A stretch of 64,000 nt of DNA from Sulfuricurvum sp. GTDB lineage: Bacteria > Campylobacterota > Campylobacteria > Campylobacterales > Sulfurimonadaceae. The position numbers and the translations under genes are program-made. Under the pieces are notes generated by a model that was given only the letters and a program-made list of their open reading frames with translations, was not told where the DNA came from and did no database searches. The stretch is from positions 1 to 64,000 of the forward strand of contig NZ_JAQUHV010000013.1 in assembly GCF_028681615.1 (NCBI RefSeq). Direction: 5' to 3'. Each line of letters starts with the position of its first letter. Positions within the stretch are counted from its first letter, which is position 1. Of this stretch, positions 44,728-54,628 are shown in pieces.

Positions 44728-45582
44728 TTAATTCCCCCATCCCAATTTCTCTTTGAGAACTTCGAAATAATTAAACTCTTTACGGTGAATCAGACGTGCG
44801 GTATTGCTTGCGAGTTTTATATGGACGGTGTCACTGTCACTGATTTCAACCAAATCCTGACCGTCAATAATCACCAAAGCACTGGCATCCGGTGTTTTCA
44901 TCTCGATCTCAAAATGTCCTGGAAAAACCACCGGACGCTGGGTCAGCGAATGGGGGCATATCGGTGTCAGGGCGAATACCTGCGTCAAAGGAAACAAAAC
45001 AGGCCCACCGGCTGAAAGGTTATACGCTGTAGAGCCGGTAGGAGTCGAAACAACAACCCCGTCCCCGTAATAGGTATTAAAACTTCTGCCATCTACAAAG
45101 GTCTCTAAATGGATCATTTTTGCAATCGACGGACGGGTTAATACAATGTCATTAAAAGCAAATATATCGTTCATTCCGTTAGGAGTAACAATCGTAGCTT
45201 GCAAAATAGCACGCTGATCGATGCGGTATTCTCCCACCAACATCTTGTCTACAAAAGATTCGAGCTCGGCAAAATCCAAATCGGCTAAAAATCCAAGTTT
45301 TCCTGCATGAATCCCTAAAACAGGAAGCTGGTAATTGTACGAACGCCGTACGGCAGAGATCAATGTCCCGTCACCCCCGATTGTAACGAGGAAATCACTG
45401 TTTTGACACATCATATCAAACGGCTGTCCCATCACATCGATCATTCCGCCGCTGATATTGTCGATAATGACTTCGATCCCGCGTGATTCGAAAATACGTT
45501 TCGCTTCGAAAAACATCTCTTTAAGCTCAGGCGTCGAGGGGCGAAGCAGCATACCGACACGTTTAATATTAGTTAATTTCAA
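44728..45582 (-). CDS. nadK: NAD kinase
   Basis: NadK phosphorylates NAD to NADP. The 284-residue protein has the hallmark GGDGT (69-73), the NDIVLTRP segment near residue 143 and TPTGSTAYNLSAGGP near residue 177. It lies 3 bp upstream of recN, a gene pair often kept together in bacteria. Confidence 0.94.
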   Translation of the reverse strand: MKLTNIKRVGMLLRPSTPELKEMFFEAKRIFESRGIEVIIDNISGGMIDVMGQPFDMMCQNSDFLVTIGGDGTLISAVRRSYNYQLPVLGIHAGKLGFLADLDFAELESFVDKMLVGEYRIDQRAILQATIVTPNGMNDIFAFNDIVLTRPSIAKMIHLETFVDGRSFNTYYGDGVVVSTPTGSTAYNLSAGGPVLFPLTQVFALTPICPHSLTQRPVVFPGHFEIEMKTPDASALVIIDGQDLVEISDSDTVHIKLASNTARLIHRKEFNYFEVLKEKLGWGN

Positions 45583-45651
45583 TATATTTCCCCCTCTTTA
45601 TTTCGCTCTATTATAGCCAAATTGAAAAACAGGTCAAAATAGTGGGCAAAA

Positions 45652-46521
45652 TCAACAGAAATATTCCAGAGCAATCCCTTCGCGCAATCCGTCGTCAATG
45701 ATAATCGCTTCGTTATAATCAAGAGCTTCAAAAATCGCCGTAACCATCCTGATACCGGCGATAATCAAGTTTTCGCGCCCTACTCCGACGTATCGTGCAC
45801 GTGTCACTTCATCCATTTTCAGAAGATCATCCTCGACACGGTAACAATCCTCCAAATGCAATCGGTATCCGTTGATTTTTTCGGGATCATACGTCTCATA
45901 ATCCATACCGTTCAAATAGGCCGCAATCGTTGTAGGAGTTCCGGCTGTCAGGACTAACGATGTATGCGGGAATCGTTGAGAATTGATTTGTTCCTTAAAA
46001 GAGTAAATTGATTCATCGAGTTTTTTTGGAGTATTTGAACGTTCGCTTAATGTCACGATACCGATATTAAAACTGATAGAACGGCTCGATTGACCTTCGC
46101 ATACAATTAATTCGGTAGACCCTCCCCCTATGTCGGCCATGACAAAAGATGACGGCTCAATTCCAAGCTTGCTTAGTCGATATCGTACCGCATTGAGAGT
46201 AAGATTTGCCTCTTTTTCGGCATCGATAATGGTAAAACGGATTCCGGTTGCAGCTTCTATGGATTCAATGACGGAATCTGAATTTTCAGCCATACGCATA
46301 GCGGCAGTAGCGCATCCTATGATATCATTGGAGACAAAATCAAGCTTTGTCTTGGCCTCGTTGATCGCAGACAAAATCCGCTCAAGCGCATTTTCTCCGA
46401 TTCGTTTGGTTTCATGGAGAGATTCGGCCGTTTTCACAATTTTCTCATAACTATTCCCCCAATATTCACCGTCATACTCAATAAAACGGATGGTATTGGA
46501 ACCTAAATCAATTGCGATCAT
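45652..46521 (-). CDS. ppx: Ppx/GppA-family phosphatase
   Basis: The 289-residue protein belongs to the exopolyphosphatase/guanosine-pentaphosphatase family of the actin-like ATPase fold. It has IDLGSNTIRF (3-12), GCATAAMRMAEN near residue 67, the ADIGGGSTEL phosphate-binding loop near residue 128 and LTAGTPTTIAAY near residue 192. It has only the core two lobes, without the HD extension of E. coli Ppx. It overlaps the WD40-like gene by 4 bp. Confidence 0.85.
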   Translation of the reverse strand: MIAIDLGSNTIRFIEYDGEYWGNSYEKIVKTAESLHETKRIGENALERILSAINEAKTKLDFVSNDIIGCATAAMRMAENSDSVIESIEAATGIRFTIIDAEKEANLTLNAVRYRLSKLGIEPSSFVMADIGGGSTELIVCEGQSSRSISFNIGIVTLSERSNTPKKLDESIYSFKEQINSQRFPHTSLVLTAGTPTTIAAYLNGMDYETYDPEKINGYRLHLEDCYRVEDDLLKMDEVTRARYVGVGRENLIIAGIRMVTAIFEALDYNEAIIIDDGLREGIALEYFC

Positions 46522-48644
46522 AATTGGGTAATGTCATCAATCCGGATCAAAGGATTCCAGGTGTCCAATGAACCTTCCTTGAGTGTCTCAAAATCGATTT
46601 TTGTTTGATATCGAGCTTTAAAATACTCAAAAACTGTCGTAATTCCCTCGTCTCTACCAAACAATCCGACATATTGCCGAATTCCACTTTCGATGATCTC
46701 TTGGGGAGCTTTATTACGGAGCTTTTGTTCCAACTGGACACAGTATGCTTGCGCCATAACGCTGGCAATCGCCGAATATTTGGCATTAATAGCATGGTAG
46801 GGTTCAAACGTATTTAGCGTCTCTTTGGCGAGACCTTTGGCAGCAAACCGCTGTGCCTGATCGACAATGTTGTTCCAATGGTTTTCCAGCACTTGTGCTT
46901 CCGGTGTCTCATACAGCAATGGATAGGAACTAAGATAGGCAAAGGCATTTGCAAGATTGTTGGAAGTAATCGAATCATAAAAGAGATGTTTGACTCGAAT
47001 CGTGTCAAGCATTTCCTGAGCTTCAGCCGCATAATCAGGAAATGCCAAAAGAATTTCACACGCTTTTCGCGCAGTTGCATATTCCCCCTCTACGTATCCT
47101 TTATGAGCCTGTATATAAAGTTTATCGGCATACTCCATAATAGTGCCGTATTCCGAAAACTCTTTTAGAAACGGATGCGCTTTGACCAAATCGAAAAATT
47201 TATAAAAATCACGCTGTGCAATTACTCTTTTAAAAAAATCATACAGTCTGCGCTCTTGGAAAAGCTGTTGGATTAAAAGAGTTTTATCGGATATACCCCG
47301 ATAGGGAGCCAAAACTTGCCGTGCCTGTTCCTCCCCGTTTGGAGTTGAAATGAGTTCTTGTGCTTTTAAAAACAGTTTTTTCCATTTCAATTCCATTGCC
47401 CTAAACGGCTCAGAATCTTGAAATGCGGGATATTGTTTCACCATCGAATACGCCAAAGTAAAACGCCCTTCCGTAATAGCGGATTTAAATTGGGGATATT
47501 TTTCGTAATCATGCAGTATTTGTGTGATCATACCGCTTTTTTTGGGGATACCGGCGAACATATTAAGGATATCTTTCGCTTTAGGACGTTCATTTTTTTC
47601 AAGATAGGCACGTGCTTTTTCTAAAACATCGGCCCAAATCCGTTCTACGATTTCATAAGGCTTGGAATAGAGCAAAATCGGGTTCTCTTCCAAAGCGCTA
47701 TAAAAGGCTTTATACTGACGTTCACGCAGCATTTGCATGTATTTCTCTTCATCACCGAAAAGGGAATAAATTCGTATATTTCCTTCAGCAGTACCGATTG
47801 CCAGCCGAAAAGGATCCGTTAAATACGCTAACGATGTAATGGTCTCAGTTTCTTTGATATAGCGTTGCTTGACCTGTTCCAATGTTTGTAAATCATATAA
47901 ACCGATGTATCCGAGCTTTGTAGCAACAAAAGCAAATCGTTTGTCGATACTGACGGTCATTGTCGTTATATCGTCATTCATTTTAGCCAAACGTTTGATT
48001 TTCTTGCCGTTACTGAGGTCCCAAACAATCAATCCACCCTCTTTATCCGCTGAGAGCATTTTTGCCTCAGGCAAAAAGATGATTTTGACAATGGCACTGC
48101 TGTGTCCGCGAAGTTTTAACGGCTGTTTCATAGTAGCCATATTAAGGACGTTAATCGCACGGTCATAACTCCCCGTTGCGATCCATTGCCCATGATCATC
48201 AAATGCGACCGTACTGATAAAATCCGCATGCGGCGGCATGGTAAATGCCAAACGAGAGGTTTGGAGTACCCAACCAAACGTTTTTCCATCCTGACCGCAC
48301 GTCACACAATAACGCCCCATCGGATCCAGTCCGACGCTCTCTATTTCACCTTGGTGTCGACCTACTTTAAAAAGAAGTTCTTTTTTTGGAACATTAAACA
48401 GTGCTGCTTTACCCGTTTCCGGTATGATCGATATTGAAAATTCGCCGTCAAGCGTCATATCCACATGGGAGCCGACGATACGTTCATGGGTAATATTACT
48501 CTTAAAGCCACCGACAGTCGCATAAGTTTTCACATCAATGATTCGAAGAGCATTTTGGGAATCCACAACACCCATTTTTCCGTTTCGAAGTGTTTTAAGC
48601 ATCAGAATAGGTTGTTTAATATTTAATAATTTTAAAACTTCCAT
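46518..48644 (-). CDS. WD40-repeat protein with helical C-terminal half
   Basis: The 708-residue protein has WD40-type repeats in its first 300 residues (GQWIATGSYDRAINV, MLSADKEGGLIVWD, IGLYDLQTLEQV), giving a likely beta-propeller. The remaining 400 residues are helical and rich in aromatic and charged residues, with TPR-like periodicity (RPKAKDILNMF, ATARKACEILLAF). No signal peptide is visible. It is probably a protein-interaction scaffold; the partner is unknown. It is 16 bp downstream of ilvA and overlaps ppx. Confidence 0.7.
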   Translation of the reverse strand: MEVLKLLNIKQPILMLKTLRNGKMGVVDSQNALRIIDVKTYATVGGFKSNITHERIVGSHVDMTLDGEFSISIIPETGKAALFNVPKKELLFKVGRHQGEIESVGLDPMGRYCVTCGQDGKTFGWVLQTSRLAFTMPPHADFISTVAFDDHGQWIATGSYDRAINVLNMATMKQPLKLRGHSSAIVKIIFLPEAKMLSADKEGGLIVWDLSNGKKIKRLAKMNDDITTMTVSIDKRFAFVATKLGYIGLYDLQTLEQVKQRYIKETETITSLAYLTDPFRLAIGTAEGNIRIYSLFGDEEKYMQMLRERQYKAFYSALEENPILLYSKPYEIVERIWADVLEKARAYLEKNERPKAKDILNMFAGIPKKSGMITQILHDYEKYPQFKSAITEGRFTLAYSMVKQYPAFQDSEPFRAMELKWKKLFLKAQELISTPNGEEQARQVLAPYRGISDKTLLIQQLFQERRLYDFFKRVIAQRDFYKFFDLVKAHPFLKEFSEYGTIMEYADKLYIQAHKGYVEGEYATARKACEILLAFPDYAAEAQEMLDTIRVKHLFYDSITSNNLANAFAYLSSYPLLYETPEAQVLENHWNNIVDQAQRFAAKGLAKETLNTFEPYHAINAKYSAIASVMAQAYCVQLEQKLRNKAPQEIIESGIRQYVGLFGRDEGITTVFEYFKARYQTKIDFETLKEGSLDTWNPLIRIDDITQL

Positions 48645-48660
48645 ATTCTAAATGTCCCTT

Positions 48661-49872
48661 TTAGTGTTCTTCACTGCTTAAATAGCGGTGTTCTTTAAGT
48701 AGCGCACGAATTTGGGATTGATGGTCTTCCCCTTTTGTATCCAAATGGATCGTTACATTCGCGTCACCGTATGCTAACGTCGTTGAAGTACGATCATAAT
48801 CAATGTGGACGATGTTGGCATTTAAACCTTGCAGCATCTCGGTGAGTTTCATAAGGGCGCCCGGTTTATCGACAAGAGTTACTGTCAGTTTCATCTTGCG
48901 TCCCGATTTAATCAAGCCCTTTTCGATAATGATGGAGAGGAGTGTAACATCCATGTTCCCACCACTCAATACGATCCCGATTTTTTTTCCTTTAAGATCA
49001 CTCAATTTATCGTGCAACAATGCTGCAACTCCGACTGCACCGGCACCTTCAACCACAAGTTTTTGACGTTCAAGCAAAAACAATATGGCATTGGCAATCT
49101 CTTCATCATCGACACTAACAATGCGGTCAACACATTCAATAATATGTCCAAGCGTGATTTCAGAGGTATCCCGTACCGCGATACCGTCTGCAATCGTTCG
49201 TACCGACGTGCTGTCAATCGCTTTTTTAGCATCAAACGATTCTTTCATGGCCGGAGCCCCTAACGCACTGACCCCGATCACTTCCGTTTTGGGCGATAAC
49301 GCCTTAAAGGCAGATGCCATACCCGAGATCAATCCGCCGCCGCCGACAGGGATAACAACCGCATCGAGATCATTCATCGATTCGATCATTTCAAGTGCAA
49401 TCGTCCCCTGCCCGGCCATAACCGCCGTATCGGTAAAGGGGTGAACGAATACCATACCGTTCTCGTTGCCGTAGGTGGAAGCATACGCATACGCTTCATC
49501 GTAATTGCTGCCGGCTAAAATAACTTCCGCTCCGTAATAGCGTACACCGTTGATTTTTGTCAGAGGGGTCGATTCAGGCATCACGATCAATGCTTTGATA
49601 CCAAATATTTGTGCCGCCATAGCAACACCCTGAGCATGGTTTCCGGCACTTGCCGCAATCACGCCGCATTGACGTTCCGCATCATTCAGTGTAGCGATCT
49701 TATTATACGCGCCGCGAATTTTAAAAGCTCCGGTAACTTGCAAATTTTCTTTTTTAAGATAAATTTCTGCACCGCATTGCTCACTCAGTCTGGGAGCGTA
49801 GGCAAACGGGGTTTCTACGACCGTTCCGCGGATACGCTCATGTGCTTGATATATTGTTTCTAGATCAACCAA
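48661..49872 (-). CDS. ilvA: Threonine ammonia-lyase
   Basis: The PLP enzyme deaminates threonine to 2-oxobutyrate, the first step of isoleucine synthesis. The 403-residue protein carries the PLP lysine in GAFKIRG (K51), the glycine loop VGGGGLISG near residue 177 and a C-terminal ACT-like domain (from about 325) for allosteric control. It is shorter than E. coli IlvA (one ACT-type domain), like many epsilonproteobacterial forms. Confidence 0.9.
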   Translation of the reverse strand: MVDLETIYQAHERIRGTVVETPFAYAPRLSEQCGAEIYLKKENLQVTGAFKIRGAYNKIATLNDAERQCGVIAASAGNHAQGVAMAAQIFGIKALIVMPESTPLTKINGVRYYGAEVILAGSNYDEAYAYASTYGNENGMVFVHPFTDTAVMAGQGTIALEMIESMNDLDAVVIPVGGGGLISGMASAFKALSPKTEVIGVSALGAPAMKESFDAKKAIDSTSVRTIADGIAVRDTSEITLGHIIECVDRIVSVDDEEIANAILFLLERQKLVVEGAGAVGVAALLHDKLSDLKGKKIGIVLSGGNMDVTLLSIIIEKGLIKSGRKMKLTVTLVDKPGALMKLTEMLQGLNANIVHIDYDRTSTTLAYGDANVTIHLDTKGEDHQSQIRALLKEHRYLSSEEH

Positions 49873-49881
49873 GGATTCCCT

Positions 49882-50313
49882 TTAGATGTTTATATTACGA
49901 TGTTCTACCATCGTACAATGATTTTGTACTACCCGCATTCCGGCATTACGGGCACGTTCCGCAGCCTCGTTATTCACGATCCCTTTTTGTGCCCAAAACA
50001 CTTTTATATCGCCTCTGGCGATACATGCATCCGCAATCGCATTCAAAGCGTCTGGTTTTCGGAAAATATTGACCATATCGACCGCAAACGGAATCTCTTG
50101 GAGTGAACGGTATACTTTTTCTCCTAAAATTGTCTCCTCTTTAGGATAAACCGGGATAATCGTATATCCGGCATTTTTAAGATATTCTGCAACACGATAA
50201 CTGTCTTTAGAAGCATCCGGTGAAAGTCCCAAAACAGCAATCGTTTTAATTTCAGATAAAATTGATCGGATTTCATCCGTTGATGCATTAACAGTAGGAA
50301 ATTCACATTCCAT
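49882..50313 (-). CDS. CoA-binding protein (YccU-type)
   Basis: The 143-residue protein has the Rossmann CoA-binding fold: AVLGLSPDASKDSYRVAEYL near residue 32, followed by IIPVYPKEE, the segment VDMVNIFR and WAQKGI. Members bind CoA or related nucleotides, but the role is not known. It lies 48 bp after gltA and 9 bp before ilvA on the same strand. Confidence 0.85.
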   Translation of the reverse strand: MECEFPTVNASTDEIRSILSEIKTIAVLGLSPDASKDSYRVAEYLKNAGYTIIPVYPKEETILGEKVYRSLQEIPFAVDMVNIFRKPDALNAIADACIARGDIKVFWAQKGIVNNEAAERARNAGMRVVQNHCTMVEHRNINI

Positions 50314-50361
50314 AAAAGCTCCTCAAAACAAATAAAAAGTTTCCTATTATACCAAAATATG

Positions 50362-51630
50362 CTACAGACCTTTTTTCGCCTCACCTATATAACGTTGTCT
50401 CGGACGGGCAATCTTCATTTCAGGATCTTTTTTAAGTTCGATCCATTGTGTAATCCACCCTACCGACCTTCCGATAACGAAAATGATGGTAAACATTGAT
50501 TTTGGAATCTTGAGTGCTGTCAGAATGAGTCCCGAATAAAAATCGATGTTGGGATAAAGGTGACGTTGTATAAAATACTCATCTTGAAGCGCAATTTGCT
50601 CTATTTTTTCAGCAATTGTCAGCAACTCGTTATTCACTCCGAGTTCATCTTTTAGCTGATCCAATAAATTTTTCAGTATTTTTGCACGGGGATCGAAATT
50701 TTTATAGACTCGATGACCGAATCCCATGAGTTTAAAGTCATCATCCGGGTCTTTAGCCCGTGCGATAAATTCATCTACACGCTCTACACTGCCGATGTAT
50801 TCGAGCTGAGCGATAACCGATTCATTTGCCCCGCCGTGTGCCCTTCCCCATAACGCATTGATCCCGGCAGACAATGCCGCATACGGATGTGCACCCGTCG
50901 AAGCGACGGCACGGACCGTCGATGTAGAAGCGTTTTGTTCATGATCCGCATGAAGGGTAAAGATCGTATCCAGCGCTTTAACCTCTACATCACGGATTTC
51001 GAGATTTTCTCCCGGATAGGCTCGCATCATGTAGAGAAAATTTTCCGTAAAGGGGCGCTCAATATCGGGATAGATATATGGGATGCCGAACATCCGACGA
51101 TGGGTAAAAGCAGCGAGAGTCGGGATCTTTGCGATTATACGCCGTGCCATGATTTGAGCATCCTCATCAGTCGTAACATTGAGATGTTCAAAATAAAAGG
51201 TAGAGAGTGCCGACACGGCGGATGACATCATTGCCATCGGATGCGCTTTGTCCGGAAATGCGTCAAAAAGGCGCTTTAGTCCTTCATGAATGAAAGAACG
51301 TTTCCGCAATTCATTATCGAATTCGGCACGTTCTTTTTCATTCGGCAATTTCCCTGTCAACAAAAGATAGGCAACATCCAAATAGCTCTTTTTTGTCGCC
51401 AAATCACTTATATCGTATCCGCGATACCGTAATTCACCCTTTTCACCGTCAATATAGGTAATCGCCGAACTGCAGCTTGCCGTGGAAGTAAATCCCGGAT
51501 CGTATGTAAACATCCCCGTATTTTTATAGAGGTTGCGAACATCGATCACGTCGGGTCCGATACTCGGGTGCAAGATTGTGAACTCATAGCTTTTTCCGGT
51601 TCGGTTATCGGTCAAGGTTACGGTATCCAT
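50362..51630 (-). CDS. gltA: Citrate synthase
   Basis: Condenses acetyl-CoA and oxaloacetate. The 422-residue protein is of the type II (NADH-sensitive) length. Catalytic landmarks are present: GAHPYAALSAGINALWGRAHGGAN near residue 250 holds the first histidine, GFGHRVYKNFDPRAK near residue 300 the second, and the aspartate lies in NIDFYSGL near residue 355. Divergent from the membrane-bound PAS-GGDEF gene, it has a 229-bp AT-rich gap upstream that shows no clear site. Confidence 0.94.
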   Translation of the reverse strand: MDTVTLTDNRTGKSYEFTILHPSIGPDVIDVRNLYKNTGMFTYDPGFTSTASCSSAITYIDGEKGELRYRGYDISDLATKKSYLDVAYLLLTGKLPNEKERAEFDNELRKRSFIHEGLKRLFDAFPDKAHPMAMMSSAVSALSTFYFEHLNVTTDEDAQIMARRIIAKIPTLAAFTHRRMFGIPYIYPDIERPFTENFLYMMRAYPGENLEIRDVEVKALDTIFTLHADHEQNASTSTVRAVASTGAHPYAALSAGINALWGRAHGGANESVIAQLEYIGSVERVDEFIARAKDPDDDFKLMGFGHRVYKNFDPRAKILKNLLDQLKDELGVNNELLTIAEKIEQIALQDEYFIQRHLYPNIDFYSGLILTALKIPKSMFTIIFVIGRSVGWITQWIELKKDPEMKIARPRQRYIGEAKKGL

Positions 51631-51859
51631 AGGAATATCTCCTAAAAAATTATCCTATTACTATATCCTAATATCCAATAAATAACAGATCAACGATAAT
51701 TTAAACACTATTTATATTTTGTTTAGCTTCTATCAAGTATTTAATCATACTTTGAGAACATCCGATAGATTTAAAAAAAAAAACAATAAATATTTTTCAC
51801 CTTCTGCTATAATTAAAACTTAAATCAAATCACTTTAATTTCACGGACAAAAGGTTCAA

Positions 51860-54472
51860 ATGCTTTTGAAAACGACATATCATTTATCACAATTGGAACA
51901 ATTACAAAACCTTTTAAAGGCAAGCAAACCCGCTATATTCACCAGTTTATTCCTTGGTTTACTGCTTGTTTTCGCCGAACAAAACATATCCAATCCTAAG
52001 CTCATTGTTATTTGGTTTCTTGCCCTGCTGACTGTCTCACTAGTGCGGATCCGTCTCATTGACTCATACTTGCACCATGCCGATAAAACTTACCCGACTC
52101 TTAAAAAACGTCTGCGAACAATTCGTATCGGCACCTTTATATCCGCCATCATATGGGGTTCCATAGGCGTTTTATTAGTTACTACGAATGACATCATCCA
52201 TCTTGTATTCCTAATTTTCATTTTAGCAGGATTGACTGCCGGCAATACCGTGTCAAATGCCTCAGATCTTCCCAGCAGCATCGGTTTTTCTATTTTGGCC
52301 TTGTCCCCTATTACCGTGTATTTGCTTCTTGACGGTACAGATATCTATTTATATATGGGTCAGGCACTGACACTTTACTTCGTTCTTCTCGTCATCATCA
52401 GTCGATATATTAATACGAATATAACCAAAAGTTCCGTTTTACAGTACAAAGCCGAAGCAAGTGCAAAAGAGGCACGAATCAGCGAAGAACGCTATCGTCT
52501 TATTCTGCAATATTCGCCAGCCGGTATCGTACACTACAACAAAGAGCTTATCATTACCTACTGCAACGACCGTTTTGCGCACGTCATGAAAGCCCCTAAA
52601 GAAAGGCTCATCGGACTTGATATAAAAACCTTGAAAGATCAAAGAATGCTACCCTCGCTAAGGGAAGCCCTTGAAGGCAAAGAAGGGGTGTATGAAGGAC
52701 AATACCACTCGACGCTCAGCAACACACAACTTTGGATAATCATGTCCTATGCACCCCTACGTGATGCTGAAGATAATATTGAGGGCGGAATCGCAATTAT
52801 CGAAGATATCACAGAACGAAAAAAAACTGAAGAAGAGACGACCAAGCTGCTAAATAATCTCAGACAAGCAGAGAAAATCGCTCAACTCGGCAATTGGCAT
52901 TTTGAAATACACAGCAATACGTTGGAATGGTCCGATGAAATTTTTAATATTTTTGAACTTGATAAAAATACATTTTATCCCACCTACGAAGCATTTTTAA
53001 ATGTCATCCATCCTGATGACCGTTTCAAAGTCGCACATGCCTATGAACATTCACTGGAAACAAAACAAAAATACGAAATAACCCATCGACTTCTCATGAA
53101 GGATGGGAAAATCAAATATGTCAATGAACAATGCGAAACCAAATTTGATCCAAACGGAATCCCTATTTGCTCTTTAGGCACGGTTCAAGATATCACTCAA
53201 CAGATGCAATACCAAATACGTTTGGAAAATAGTGAAAACACCCTTAGGTATTTACTAAAAATGAGCCCAATTGCTGTCAGAATTGCAAAAAATAGTGGTC
53301 AAGAGGTAATTTTTGCCAATGAAGCGTATGCACACCTCATTCATGCCGATATATCTGATGTTATAGGTAAAAATCCAAAAAATTATTATGCTAATCAAGA
53401 ACACTACAATTCAATCGTATCTCGAATCAACAACAATGAAATCATTTATAATCAACTTATAGAACTTTATATCGAAAATAAAACGCTTTGGGTATTGGCT
53501 TCCTATATGCCGATTGAATTTGAAGGGGAATCCTGCGTATTAGGATGGTTTTATGATATTACCGAAGAAAAAAATCTCCAAAAAGAAGTAGAACAGCAAA
53601 GGGATGAGTTTAAAGCTCTTTTTAATACCTCAAAAGATGGTATTGCAATCTTGGATCAAGAATCCAATTTTTTAGATTTCAATGATGCATATCTTGAAAT
53701 GACCGGTTTTTCGCGTGCCGAACTCCTAACCATGTCGTGTATATCACTCAGTGCTCCGGAAGACCGTGAACGGGCTATGCAGGCAATGAAAAACGTGTTT
53801 GAATTCGGGTTTGTCAAAGGTTTCGAAAAAACGTGTGTCGTCAAAGACGGGAAAAGGCTTTATATCAATATGACAGCCACTCTCTTGCCTGATAAACAAC
53901 GTATCTTGATCACCACCAAAGATATCAGTGCGATGAAAGAGCACGCACGTCAGCTTGAGCATTTGGCCCATTATGATCCCCTTACCGGACTGCCGAATCG
54001 TATCTTAGAATCGGACCGTCTGCAACAAGGGATGTTTCAAACCCAGCGACGCGGAGAACGGCTCGCAGTGTTTTACCTCGATCTTGACGGTTTCAAACAA
54101 GTAAACGACAGTTATGGACATGATGTCGGAGATCAACTGCTCATTAGTCTTTCGGCACGCATGAAACAGGCATTGCGTGAAGGAGACACACTTTCCAGAT
54201 TAGGCGGAGATGAATTTGTCGCTATTGTCGTAGATTTGAATGATACCTATGCTGCGCTCCCGATCATCGAGCGGCTTCTCGACTCAGCCAGCAGACCGAT
54301 CCAGATAGGTGATTTAATCATTCAAGTATCGGCCAGCATAGGAGTCACATTTTATCCGCAAGAAACGGACGTAGATGGGGATCAGCTTGTCCGTCAAGCT
54401 GATCAGGCAATGTATGTAGCGAAACAATCCGGTAAAAACCGCTACCATATTTTTGATTTTAATCACAGTTAA
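51860..54472 (+). CDS. Membrane-bound multi-PAS diguanylate cyclase
   Basis: The 870-residue protein has about six membrane helices in the first 190 residues (MASE-like), four PAS domains (about 210-320, 335-450, 455-580 and 585-690) and a C-terminal GGDEF domain with intact SRLGGDEFVA near residue 787. No EAL domain follows. It should make c-di-GMP in response to an unknown signal at the membrane. It is not in an operon with gltA, which is divergent. Confidence 0.88.
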   Translation: MLLKTTYHLSQLEQLQNLLKASKPAIFTSLFLGLLLVFAEQNISNPKLIVIWFLALLTVSLVRIRLIDSYLHHADKTYPTLKKRLRTIRIGTFISAIIWGSIGVLLVTTNDIIHLVFLIFILAGLTAGNTVSNASDLPSSIGFSILALSPITVYLLLDGTDIYLYMGQALTLYFVLLVIISRYINTNITKSSVLQYKAEASAKEARISEERYRLILQYSPAGIVHYNKELIITYCNDRFAHVMKAPKERLIGLDIKTLKDQRMLPSLREALEGKEGVYEGQYHSTLSNTQLWIIMSYAPLRDAEDNIEGGIAIIEDITERKKTEEETTKLLNNLRQAEKIAQLGNWHFEIHSNTLEWSDEIFNIFELDKNTFYPTYEAFLNVIHPDDRFKVAHAYEHSLETKQKYEITHRLLMKDGKIKYVNEQCETKFDPNGIPICSLGTVQDITQQMQYQIRLENSENTLRYLLKMSPIAVRIAKNSGQEVIFANEAYAHLIHADISDVIGKNPKNYYANQEHYNSIVSRINNNEIIYNQLIELYIENKTLWVLASYMPIEFEGESCVLGWFYDITEEKNLQKEVEQQRDEFKALFNTSKDGIAILDQESNFLDFNDAYLEMTGFSRAELLTMSCISLSAPEDRERAMQAMKNVFEFGFVKGFEKTCVVKDGKRLYINMTATLLPDKQRILITTKDISAMKEHARQLEHLAHYDPLTGLPNRILESDRLQQGMFQTQRRGERLAVFYLDLDGFKQVNDSYGHDVGDQLLISLSARMKQALREGDTLSRLGGDEFVAIVVDLNDTYAALPIIERLLDSASRPIQIGDLIIQVSASIGVTFYPQETDVDGDQLVRQADQAMYVAKQSGKNRYHIFDFNHS

Positions 54473-54628
54473 ACGCATTGTTTTTGAAAGAACAGTTTGC
54501 AAACGGATAATTTGTCATAATTAAATCTTTTACTTGATTCAATATTTTTTAAAAAAAAGATATAATAATTTTAAATATAATATTATTTATAACTGATTAA
54601 TTTCAGATAGAGGTAGAGGAGTTCTTTC

